Source: Planctomycetota bacterium
GTDB lineage: Bacteria; Planctomycetota; UBA1135; GCA-002686595
Direction: 5' to 3'
Assembly: GCA_029259675.1 (NCBI GenBank)
Contig: JAJDES010000158.1
Span: 1-8,949, forward strand
DNA length: 8,949 nucleotides
This document shows positions 1-6,030 of this stretch, piece by piece; within the stretch, counting starts at the first letter, position 1, and each line of letters starts with the position of its first letter. A model generated the notes under the pieces. It had not been told where the DNA came from. It saw only the letters and a program-made list of their open reading frames with translations, and made no database searches. The translations under genes and the position numbers were made by a program.

Positions 1-2
1 CA

Positions 3-815
3 TTGTTCGACGGCACAGCCCCCTTCGGCGATTGGCTCGCATTCCAATGGCGACGGGCCTGCGACTACTTCGGACTCACTTTTGTGATCAGCGCCTGCCT
101 CGGGCTCGCATGGAGCGCGTTCGATTCCCGGCGCAACCGGCAAGCCGGGCCGCAAGCCGATCTTGCTTGGGTCCTGTGTTCGGGCGGCTGCCTCTTGCTG
201 TTTGGATTTTACAATCACACATCCGACGGCATGGCAGGCGGCGACGGACAAGTTCCCTTCCTGCTCAACCTCGCGCCCGGCATTGCAGTCGCGGCCGGCG
301 TCTTTGTCGACAAGCTTGCGGCGCCGCTGTACAAGTTGCGCGCCGGAGTCGCGCCGCTTGTCCTGGTCATCGGAACGATCGGATTGCCCGGCTTGGCGCG
401 CGCGGATCAACTCAGGCACGCGTGGCGAGCCGAAGGGCCGCGCGACAATCCGGAGTTGGACAGCGGCCCGGCGCGGCCGTTGCCCAAAACGCTCGGACCC
501 GAGTTTGCGGAGCTGCTCCCGCCCGGGTCGGTTGCGCTCTATCCCAATGCGCTCGGCCTGAACTTGGCCACTTTCTATTACGCCTGGCGCACCATGCTGC
601 CGCTGGAGGCCGCGGCCCCGCAAGCGACTCTCAATCGACTAGCGGGCTTTGATGGAGAGATCTGGCTGATACTTCCGAAACATCCGGAGCCGGGCCAGCG
701 CGCGGCCTGCGAAGCCCTCTACAAATTGATGATTGAGTCCCTGCCGCAATTGGCCGCGGGTGAGCCCACCGTTCAGAACGCAAATTGGCGCGCTTGGCGC
801 CTGCCCCGCGATTAA
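3..815 (+). CDS. Multi-spanning membrane protein, C-terminal part (5' end outside window); possible GT39/DUF2723-like glycosyltransferase
   Basis: The reading frame is open from the left edge, so the true start lies upstream; the first possible start is a TTG at base 3. From that codon 270 residues are visible, ending in TAA at 813-815. Four hydrophobic segments, roughly residues 22-40, 53-70, 84-103 and 114-131, look like the last transmembrane helices of a polytopic inner-membrane protein. A soluble tail of about 135 residues follows, containing LLPPGSVALYPN (171-182) and a Tyr/Trp-containing stretch (FYYAWRTMLP, 191-200). Many polytopic helices plus a soluble tail with a 'lPpgavl' motif recall GT39-type or DUF2723 (TMEM260-like) mannosyltransferase relatives, but the catalytic loops would be in the missing N-terminal part, so this is only a suggestion. 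The gene is convergent with the flotillin gene, and its stop codon lies inside the T-tract of that operon's terminator. Confidence 0.7.
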   Translation: MFDGTAPFGDWLAFQWRRACDYFGLTFVISACLGLAWSAFDSRRNRQAGPQADLAWVLCSGGCLLLFGFYNHTSDGMAGGDGQVPFLLNLAPGIAVAAGVFVDKLAAPLYKLRAGVAPLVLVIGTIGLPGLARADQLRHAWRAEGPRDNPELDSGPARPLPKTLGPEFAELLPPGSVALYPNALGLNLATFYYAWRTMLPLEAAAPQATLNRLAGFDGEIWLILPKHPEPGQRAACEALYKLMIESLPQLAAGEPTVQNANWRAWRLPRD

Positions 816-848
816 AAAAAGGCAGCCGTGCGCGCGCACGGCTGCCTT
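814..848 (-). terminator. Strong intrinsic terminator of the NfeD-flotillin operon
   Basis: Bases 819-848 are a perfect 30-bp palindrome (13-bp stem, 4-base GCGC loop). Read on the minus strand, the GC-rich stem runs directly into seven T (the A run at 814-820), the textbook shape of a factor-independent terminator. It lies about 115 bases after the flotillin stop. On the plus strand the stem is followed by TTGTAATGG, a poor T-tract, so termination of the plus-strand gene here would be weaker. The T-tract shares bases with the plus-strand TAA stop (813-815), so two convergent genes are packed onto one element. Confidence 0.88.
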
Positions 849-962
849 GTAATGGCTTCTCTCTGCTCGTCAGCTCGGTTGTGCATCCACCTGCGAGCCG
901 AGTGCGCTTGAGATCGCGAGTAGAGCTTTGCTCAGCTCACTCGCATTTGATGGCGGCGGGTC

Positions 963-2693
963 TTACTCCCGGCCCAAGTCCCTGCTCGAATCTGCATTCG
1001 ACTTTGAACTCGACTCTGCTGCGCCCGCCGTGGGCGCAGCTTCCTGCTCGGGTCCCTCGGACTCGTTGTCAGCATCGTCGCCGGCTTGGCCATCGGCGGG
1101 AGGTGCCACCGGAGTGAGCTCGCCCTGCTTCGAATCCTGCATGAGCTTGCCGAAGAACTCAGGCATTTCGACACCGCCAACGTTGCGCATGATGTCGAGC
1201 ATCGGGGGCAAGGCGCCGCCCAATCCCTTGAGGAAACCGGCGGTTCCCCCTCCGGATCCGCCTCCGTTGCCGCCGTCCCAAACGACGACCTTGTCGAACT
1301 TGATATTCGAGATGGCCGTGGCTGCGGTTTCGGAAAGCTTGTCGATGTGCTCGAGCATCATCAATTGGAAAGCTTGCTGGGAACCTCCGCAGGCCTCCAC
1401 GATCGAACGCAGGCCCTCACCTTTCTTGGCCAGGATTTCAAACTGACCCTTGGCTTCGGCCTCAAGCTTGGCGTAAATCGCACTGGCTTGACCCTCGGCT
1501 TCGATGCGAACCTTTTCGGCTTGGGCCTGGGCATCCACGATCGTCTGCGCCTTCTCGGCTTTGGCGACAGCTTCCAATTGCGCCCGCTTTTGGGCCTCCA
1601 ACTTGGTCGCCTCCGCGTCCGCGGCCTTGGCCTCCGCCAGGTACTGCGCCTCGAGCACGGCCGCTTCGGCAACGCGCCTTTTGGTCTCGCCGGTTTGATA
1701 GGCCTCGGCTTCGCGCACCTTCAACTCCGCGTCTGAAGAGGCGATGTTGGCTTTGGAACTGTTTTCGCCTTTCACGGCTTGAGCGTTGGCTTCCGCCACG
1801 GACACGCGCATGTCGCGTTCGGCCTGGCGCACCTGAGCTTCGCGCTCCAAGTCGGCCTGGCGCTCACCCACCAGTCGCTGCTTCTCTAAATCAGCAACCT
1901 GCACAGCTCGATCGCGCTGGGCCTCGGTCGTGCCGATATCGCGGGTTCGCTCGGCGTTGGCCACTTGAACGGCGCGTTCGCGGTCCGCTTCGGCCACACC
2001 GATGGCGCCCAATTTTTCTTGCTGGGCCACGTCAATCAGCGCCTGCTGAATGGCTTCCGAGGCCGCCTTGCGACCGATGGCTTCGATGTAACCCGATTCG
2101 TCGGTGATGTCCTTGATGTTGACGTTAATCAGGATCAAACCGATCTTGCGCAACTCGGGCTCGAGTGAACTTTGGACGCTCGAAAGAAAGACATCGCGAT
2201 CGCGATTGATCTCTTCAATGCGCATGGAGGCGATCACCTGACGCAATTGACCGAAGATGATGTCTTCCGCTTGCTTGATGATCTCCATTGCCGTCAAGCC
2301 CAGGAGGCGCTGCGAGGCATTGCTCATCGAAGCGGAATCGGTTCCGATCGCCACGGTGAAAACGCTGGGCACGGCGACGCGAATGTTCTCGATCGAAAGC
2401 GCTCCCTCGAGCGGAATTTCGATCTGCATCGGATCCAGCGATAGGTACTCGTAGTCCTCAAGCAACGGCAGTACGAAGGTACCGCCGCCGTGCAGGGTGC
2501 GCGCCACGCGCCCCTCCTTGGCGCGGCCGTAAACCACCAGAACTCGGTTGCTGGGGCAGCGCTTGTAACGCCGGGCAAAGGCGATGAACAAGCTGAACAG
2601 TATCAGTACGACTGCGAAAGCAGTCAGAGCCATCGCCGTGTTGCCGCCCAGCAGCCCCTCTTCGATCATGGCCAGTTGGTTGAAATTCATCAT
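963..2693 (-). CDS. Flotillin-like SPFH-domain protein (FloT/YuaG/YqiK type)
   Basis: This 576-residue membrane scaffold protein belongs to the flotillin branch of the SPFH superfamily, whose bacterial members oligomerise in the inner membrane and organise functional membrane microdomains. A single N-terminal transmembrane segment (about 20-40, ending in ARRYKRCPSN) is followed by the SPFH/band-7 domain (about 46-200, with VLVVYGRAKE, GGGTFVLPLLEDYEYLSLD and INVNIKDITDESGYIEAIG). A long Ala/Glu-rich coiled coil fills about 225-425. Next come the conserved flotillin C-terminal segment (ISNIKFDKVVVWDGG, 461-475), a Gly-rich linker and an acidic, low-complexity tail (about 530-576). Two ATG codons are adjacent (2691-2693 and 2688-2690); the AGGAG at 2699-2703 is 5 bases from the first and 8 from the second, so the second may be the true start. 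The gene lies 11 bases behind the NfeD-like gene, the usual yuaF-yuaG arrangement, and is followed by a strong terminator. Confidence 0.95.
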   Translation of the reverse strand: MMNFNQLAMIEEGLLGGNTAMALTAFAVVLILFSLFIAFARRYKRCPSNRVLVVYGRAKEGRVARTLHGGGTFVLPLLEDYEYLSLDPMQIEIPLEGALSIENIRVAVPSVFTVAIGTDSASMSNASQRLLGLTAMEIIKQAEDIIFGQLRQVIASMRIEEINRDRDVFLSSVQSSLEPELRKIGLILINVNIKDITDESGYIEAIGRKAASEAIQQALIDVAQQEKLGAIGVAEADRERAVQVANAERTRDIGTTEAQRDRAVQVADLEKQRLVGERQADLEREAQVRQAERDMRVSVAEANAQAVKGENSSKANIASSDAELKVREAEAYQTGETKRRVAEAAVLEAQYLAEAKAADAEATKLEAQKRAQLEAVAKAEKAQTIVDAQAQAEKVRIEAEGQASAIYAKLEAEAKGQFEILAKKGEGLRSIVEACGGSQQAFQLMMLEHIDKLSETAATAISNIKFDKVVVWDGGNGGGSGGGTAGFLKGLGGALPPMLDIMRNVGGVEMPEFFGKLMQDSKQGELTPVAPPADGQAGDDADNESEGPEQEAAPTAGAAESSSKSNADSSRDLGRE

Positions 2694-2696
2694 GTT

Positions 2697-2703
2697 CTCT
2701 CCT
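2697..2703 (-). promoter_or_regulatory. Ribosome binding site of flotillin gene with tandem ATG starts
   Basis: On the minus strand the sequence reads AGGAGAG, then AAC, then ATGATG. The AGGAG core is 5 bases from the first ATG and 8 from the second, so spacing favours the second ATG. The element falls in the 11-base gap after the NfeD-like gene's stop codon. Confidence 0.7.
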
Positions 2704-2704
2704 C

Positions 2705-3298
2705 TTAGTTCAACGGTTCCACTTCAAACGTGTCTTCATTTGTCATGCCGATCAACCTGCAGCCCGCACCCGTTGGCAGTTCCTCTCCGGAGGTAACCGC
2801 ACTGAATTCTTGGCTGCGCCCCTGGAGCGTGACCGTGATCTTGCCTTGTCCCGAACGCTTGGCCGGGATCTTCAAATAAACCTGCGCGGTCTTCCCGACG
2901 GCTTCGCGCGGCTTGACGTTGCCCGAGGAAGCGAGCTTCCGAAAACTGAACATCAAGTAGGCCACCACCAACATGGTTGAGCTGCCCGCAAGCAGCGCGA
3001 CCAGGGGAGTTTGCACCGGGCCCCATTCCTCTGCCGTCCCCATCCAACCGACGAGTCCGAAGATCGTCATGAAGCTGGCCAAGGTTCGAACGGAGATAAA
3101 GCTGACTGACCCGTCCCCCGCGTCGAGTGCATCGGCGTCCACATCCGCGTCAATGTCCACGTCACCGCCGAGTCCGAATAGATTCAGTCCCGCTTGTCCC
3201 AGCAGAACGGATCCTCCGGCCACGGCGCAAGCGATGTACACCTTGACCAGAGCCCAATCGCCCAAATTCTCATTCAGCCATTCCAGAACTTGGTCCAT
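2705..3298 (-). CDS. NfeD-like membrane protein (YuaF/YqiJ type), flotillin partner
   Basis: This is a 197-residue integral membrane protein of the NfeD family. Hydrophobic segments lie at about 17-43, 67-88 and 96-119. An OB-fold-type C-terminal domain (about 128-195) follows, with the family-like motif VGKTAQVYLKIPAKRSGQGKI and a second strand set ending in GCRLIGMTNEDTFEVEPL. Between the first and second membrane segments is an Asp-rich linker (46-62) with Asp at nearly every other position. Short NfeD proteins of this kind are usually encoded beside a flotillin and are thought to work with it in membrane microdomains. Here the flotillin gene follows after 11 bases, supporting co-transcription. 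The start is ATG at 3296-3298, preceded by a purine-rich GGGGG (3307-3311) 8 bases upstream, which is not a canonical Shine-Dalgarno. It is the first gene of its operon, so the promoter should lie in 3299-3746. Confidence 0.9.
   Translation of the reverse strand: MDQVLEWLNENLGDWALVKVYIACAVAGGSVLLGQAGLNLFGLGGDVDIDADVDADALDAGDGSVSFISVRTLASFMTIFGLVGWMGTAEEWGPVQTPLVALLAGSSTMLVVAYLMFSFRKLASSGNVKPREAVGKTAQVYLKIPAKRSGQGKITVTLQGRSQEFSAVTSGEELPTGAGCRLIGMTNEDTFEVEPLN
3113..3163 (-). repeat. Asp-x dipeptide repeat in the NfeD-like protein
   Basis: Residues 46-62 of the NfeD-like protein hold eight Asp in 17 residues; Asp occupies positions 46, 48, 50, 52, 54 and 56 in strict alternation, then 59 and 62. 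The DNA is a degenerate hexamer repeat of GAY followed by a GTN, GCN or ATT codon. It lies in the loop between the first two membrane segments and could bind divalent cations. Acidic linkers at this position are, as far as I know, common in YuaF/YqiJ-like proteins. Confidence 0.6.
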
Positions 3299-3746
3299 TT
3301 AGAATTCCCCCGGTGTGTTGGCGCCGGCCATCCCTTGCAGATCTGACTCAAGCGGCTCGTCTACTGGTCCAGCAACAATTGATTCAAAGCGAATCTGTGA
3401 TTTTGCTCATCGCTCGCCGCGAGTTCTACTCGATTTCGCACAAGGAGCGAGTCCGCTCACGCCGGCGGGAAGTGGGCTACCCCCGGCTCCGCGGCCACCT
3501 TGGTCCCAATCAGCATGGATTTCCGCAAACTGCCGGATCGAGAGGGCCCAACGCCCGTTGGAGCAGGATTTGGTTCCGGCCTCTTTGAGGTCAACCCCGT
3601 CCACGATCGCCGGCGAGCTCGATTCACCCCAATTTCCGCAATCCTGCAGATTTGGCCCAACGGAACCGGATACGTGGCTCCGGAGCGCATCATTGCCGCA
3701 CTCGTCCCACGAGCCTCGCCCCCACGGCCCAGGCTCGCGAGCCCCC
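3299..3746. other. 448-bp intergenic region, no convincing gene
   Basis: This stretch separates the exonuclease gene from the NfeD-flotillin operon, both on the minus strand. Several overlapping open frames of 85-200 codons cross it on both strands, but none has a recognisable domain, a good ribosome binding site or a consistent codon pattern. It should contain the flotillin-operon promoter. The most AT-rich part, about 3369-3405, contains on the minus strand TTGAAT, 18 bases, then TAGACG, which is only a poor match to a housekeeping promoter. The end next to the exonuclease gene carries nested inverted repeats. A decayed gene or a dispersed repeat cannot be excluded by eye. Confidence 0.5.
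3701..3743 (-). repeat. Nested inverted repeats downstream of exonuclease gene
   Basis: Three overlapping hairpins can form: CTCGT/ACGAG with a 3-base loop (3701-3713), CGAGCCT/AGGCTCG (3710-3716 with 3731-3737), and the perfect palindrome GGCTCGCGAGCC (3732-3743). They share arms, so the second excludes the other two. They begin 3 bases beyond the exonuclease stop. No T-tract follows on the minus strand, so this is not a standard intrinsic terminator; it could stabilise the transcript's 3' end or reflect Rho-dependent termination. Confidence 0.45.
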
Positions 3747-4448
3747 TCAACCGCCCTTAAAAAGGGGCAGCATGCTCTCCGCAAGGCGCGAGTAAAGCTG
3801 TGCCGTGGCGCGCACATCGCGCAGGCAGTATTCGCCGATGTCATCGATTCGGCCGGACCGGTAGGCGCGCGCCACTTGGCTGCCGTCGATCGAGCCCTTG
3901 GGACTTTCCACATCGAAGCGACGGCACCAGTAATCGAGTGAGTAGCGATCGCGCACCGTGCCCTGGAAACCGAGCACATCGAAGAGGTCGCAATGATCGG
4001 AGATGTCATAGCGGTAGGGCACCAACTGCCGCGTCGGCTGGACTCCCAATTGCGCCGAGCGAATGGTCAGGATCGGGCCGTCGTAGCTGCGACCGTTGTA
4101 GCTCACGAGGCGAATGCGGTGATTCGAAGGATCCACAAGCTCCCAAAAGCGTTGCAACAGAGCGCGTTCGTCGCCGCGGAAGATCTTTGAATCGGGCACT
4201 CTCTCCCAGCTCGCTTCGGGCGTCGCGTCGCCCTCCAGCAAGATCATTCCGCGCTGTTCTTCGACCAGCCACATCCCGATTGCAATCACCTTGCCCAGGC
4301 CCGGGTAAAGCGCCGTTCGCTCCGGAACGGCTTCGCGTCGCGCAGGATCGCGCTCGCGCTCGAGCAAATAGCCGCGCGTGATTTCGTCCACATCGTCCCA
4401 CGGGAATCCCGCAACTTCGATGTCGAATGCGATGGTTGACGTGCTCAT
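3747..4448 (-). CDS. Predicted 3'-5' exonuclease related to PolB exonuclease domain (DEDDy, PF10108-like)
   Basis: This 233-residue cytoplasmic protein is predicted to remove nucleotides from the 3' end of DNA or RNA with two metal ions. All DEDDy motifs are present: Exo I as FDIE (Asp9, Glu11), Exo II as SYNGRSYDGPIL (Asn118, Gly119, Asp123), and Exo III as EYCLRDV, giving the Tyr-x3-Asp signature (Tyr207, Asp211). A further HCDLFDVL (152-159) matches the family's conserved 'DL' segment before Exo III. There is no polymerase domain, so it is a stand-alone nuclease of the PolB-like exo2 type rather than a fragment of PolB. The start is ATG with a strong GGAGGAG just upstream, lying inside the end of the phosphodiesterase gene; the two genes overlap by 4 bases (ATGA), implying translational coupling. 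Its substrate cannot be read from sequence. Confidence 0.9.
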   Translation of the reverse strand: MSTSTIAFDIEVAGFPWDDVDEITRGYLLERERDPARREAVPERTALYPGLGKVIAIGMWLVEEQRGMILLEGDATPEASWERVPDSKIFRGDERALLQRFWELVDPSNHRIRLVSYNGRSYDGPILTIRSAQLGVQPTRQLVPYRYDISDHCDLFDVLGFQGTVRDRYSLDYWCRRFDVESPKGSIDGSQVARAYRSGRIDDIGEYCLRDVRATAQLYSRLAESMLPLFKGG

Positions 4449-5869
4449 TCTTTCTCCTCCAAAACTCCGTAACCGATTCCGCTGAAGTGATTCAAAAACT
4501 CGTCATCCAAATTGGCGGCGGGAATGCGCGAAGCGCTGGGCGCGCGAAAATCACGATCGACGGATGCTGTGGTAAGCGCCGGGTTGTTTGTGCTCCATTC
4601 CAGGTCCAAACACCCCGCAAGGGAGAAAGCCTGGTTCGCCACGCCGGGCCAGTGCTCCGGTTGCCGAATGTGAAGCAGCCGCAAGACCAACGGCGCCACT
4701 CCGAGCACATGCCCCAAACTTCGCTCTGCAGTGCCCTTTAGTAGATTGCCGCGCCGCTCAATGCGCGGGCCCGCCGCCGCTAAGATTCCAGGCGGAACAT
4801 CCAAGTGGTGACCTGTCGCACCCTGGCTGGGATCGTCGCGTGCCGCGGGGTTCGCGTGCATTCCGTGATCGGAAAGGACGATGACATCCGCATCTTTGGG
4901 CGCCGCCGCAATCAACTCACCCAGCAATCGGTCGGCCTCAATGTAAGAGAGCGAAACGTAGTCGCCGAAAGCCTGTCGCGCTTCCGCGCCGATCTCATAA
5001 GAGAAGGCTTCGGGCTCACGAAAGCTCCAAAACCCATGCCCGGCCACGTCGGGCAAGGACATGTACACCATGGTCAAATCGGCGGCTTCGTTGGACAGCA
5101 TATAGCGGCCCACGCCGGCGAAGGACTGGTCGGCGGCAAGCGACCAGGCGACATTGGCCTGGGACTTGCGCAGGACTTCGCCAAAACTTGAATGCGGGCG
5201 CGGAAACACCTCATGGAGTCGATTCATGACGACTTCGACGTCGCCGGGGAAAATCATGTGCGGAATCAACTCCTCCACCAGCGTCGGCGGCCACGTCTGC
5301 TCTTCCAACTCCTTCCAAGCCGCCGGCGACTTCCAAATCACGGAGGCTTGGGCTGCGGCGGCGTAGGAGGCCAGCATGCGACCTCGGATTGGTTCGGCGG
5401 GCCAAGTATTCCACCAACCGACGACATCGACGCTGCGACCTCCATCCGAAACCAGATTCCAGAGGGCCGGAACGCGGCGCGCGTTGCTGGTGAAAGGCCG
5501 GCCTTCGGCATCACTGAAGAAAGTAATGCCGTGACGCTCCGGCGGTTGCCCCGTGGCGATGCAGTTCCAAATCACCGGCGAAAGCGTCGGATCCATGGTC
5601 TCAAGTTCGCCCAGGACTCCGCGCTCCGCCAAGCCAGCGAGATGGGGCAACTTGCCCTCCGCAATGAGCTCGCCCACCACCAAGGGATCGAGGCCATCGA
5701 TACCCACCAACAAAACCGGGTGCTCCAACGCACCAAGGCTTTCGTCATCACCGGCCCCACCGCAGGCTGCGGCCAGGAGCACAACTCCCATCAACAGGCA
5801 AGGGGAAGAGCGTGCCATGCGGCCCTGGAGCCGGCCGCGGAGTGAGCGCATCCTGCTGGAAAACGGCAT
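4445..5869 (-). CDS. Lipoprotein of the alkaline-phosphatase-like phosphodiesterase/nucleotide pyrophosphatase superfamily
   Basis: This is a 474-residue exported metalloenzyme, predicted to hydrolyse phosphodiester, pyrophosphate or phosphonate bonds using two metal ions. An Arg-rich N-terminus and hydrophobic stretch lead to a lipobox LLAAAC with Cys36, so it is probably lipid-anchored. The PF01663-type motifs occur in order: VLLVGIDGLDP (metal ligand Asp58); PTLSPVIWNCIATGQPPERHGI, where Ser97 aligns without gaps with the catalytic Thr of nucleotide pyrophosphatases; LPDVAGHGFW (Asp274, His278); VIVLSDHGM (Asp334, His335); and TGHHLDVPPGI (His354 or His355). I chose ATG at 5867-5869 because GGGAG lies 9 bases upstream; a GTG at 5914 would add 15 residues, and an internal ATG at residue 18 is also possible. 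The last four bases overlap the exonuclease start. Ser instead of Thr as nucleophile and the unusual middle region (about 125-260) leave the substrate unknown. Confidence 0.88.
   Translation of the reverse strand: MPFSSRMRSLRGRLQGRMARSSPCLLMGVVLLAAACGGAGDDESLGALEHPVLLVGIDGLDPLVVGELIAEGKLPHLAGLAERGVLGELETMDPTLSPVIWNCIATGQPPERHGITFFSDAEGRPFTSNARRVPALWNLVSDGGRSVDVVGWWNTWPAEPIRGRMLASYAAAAQASVIWKSPAAWKELEEQTWPPTLVEELIPHMIFPGDVEVVMNRLHEVFPRPHSSFGEVLRKSQANVAWSLAADQSFAGVGRYMLSNEAADLTMVYMSLPDVAGHGFWSFREPEAFSYEIGAEARQAFGDYVSLSYIEADRLLGELIAAAPKDADVIVLSDHGMHANPAARDDPSQGATGHHLDVPPGILAAAGPRIERRGNLLKGTAERSLGHVLGVAPLVLRLLHIRQPEHWPGVANQAFSLAGCLDLEWSTNNPALTTASVDRDFRAPSASRIPAANLDDEFLNHFSGIGYGVLEEKE
4454..4460 (-). 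promoter_or_regulatory. Strong Shine-Dalgarno of the exonuclease gene, inside the upstream gene
   Basis: The minus strand reads GGAGGAG, 5 bases before the ATG (7 from the GGAGG core). It is embedded in the last codons of the phosphodiesterase (GVLEEKE), so the upstream protein's C-terminus is shaped by this signal. It fixes the exonuclease start. Confidence 0.8.
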
Positions 5870-5878
5870 GGGCCTATT

Positions 5879-5883
5879 CTCCC
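5879..5883 (-). promoter_or_regulatory. Ribosome binding site deciding the phosphodiesterase start
   Basis: Minus-strand GGGAG lies 9 bases before the ATG at 5867-5869. The further upstream GTG (5914) has no comparable purine run in front of it, and the ATG at residue 18 has only a weak CAGGG, so this site favours the 474-residue form. Confidence 0.55.
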
Positions 5884-6009
5884 ATGTGATGCCCGAGCGC
5901 TCCACCGCCAGCACAAACTCCAGCCCATGGGGCCCTAGGCTTGGTTGGAATCAGCTTGGGTGCGCTTCTCAGCTCTTCATCCAGCCCCGGGGGCGCCCGC
6001 ACCCCGACG

Positions 6010-6030
6010 AAAAGACCACGCAATATGGTC
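6010..6030 (-). terminator. Weak candidate terminator after the metalloprotease gene
   Basis: On the minus strand GACCA, a 7-base loop, and TGGTC are followed at once by TTTT. The first arm overlaps the protease stop codon (TGA, 6029-6031). The stem is only 5 bp and the T-tract only 4, so termination would be partial at best, and read-through into the phosphodiesterase gene 141 bases further on is possible. Confidence 0.35.

Noticed and set aside
1086..1736. Plus-strand open frame of 216 codons opposite the flotillin coiled coil
   Set aside because: Its Gly/Leu-rich pattern is the mirror of the Ala/Glu repeats on the minus strand.
1361..2060. DNA repeat array in the flotillin gene
   Set aside because: The Ala/Glu repetition is ordinary coiled-coil composition with no regular DNA unit.
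3369..3405. Sigma-70 promoter for the NfeD-flotillin operon
   Set aside because: TTGAAT and TAGACG at 18 bases match the consensus too poorly to list as a feature.
3732..3743. GGCTCGCGAGCC palindrome as an intrinsic terminator
   Set aside because: No T-tract follows on either strand.
3315..3941. Open frame of 208 codons on the plus strand, and a 200-codon one on the minus strand (3407-4009)
   Set aside because: Both run into the exonuclease gene in the wrong frame, and neither shows a domain, signal peptide or ribosome binding site.
4427..5845. Plus-strand open frames opposite the phosphodiesterase
   Set aside because: All ordered active-site motifs are in the minus-strand frame; these are shadows.
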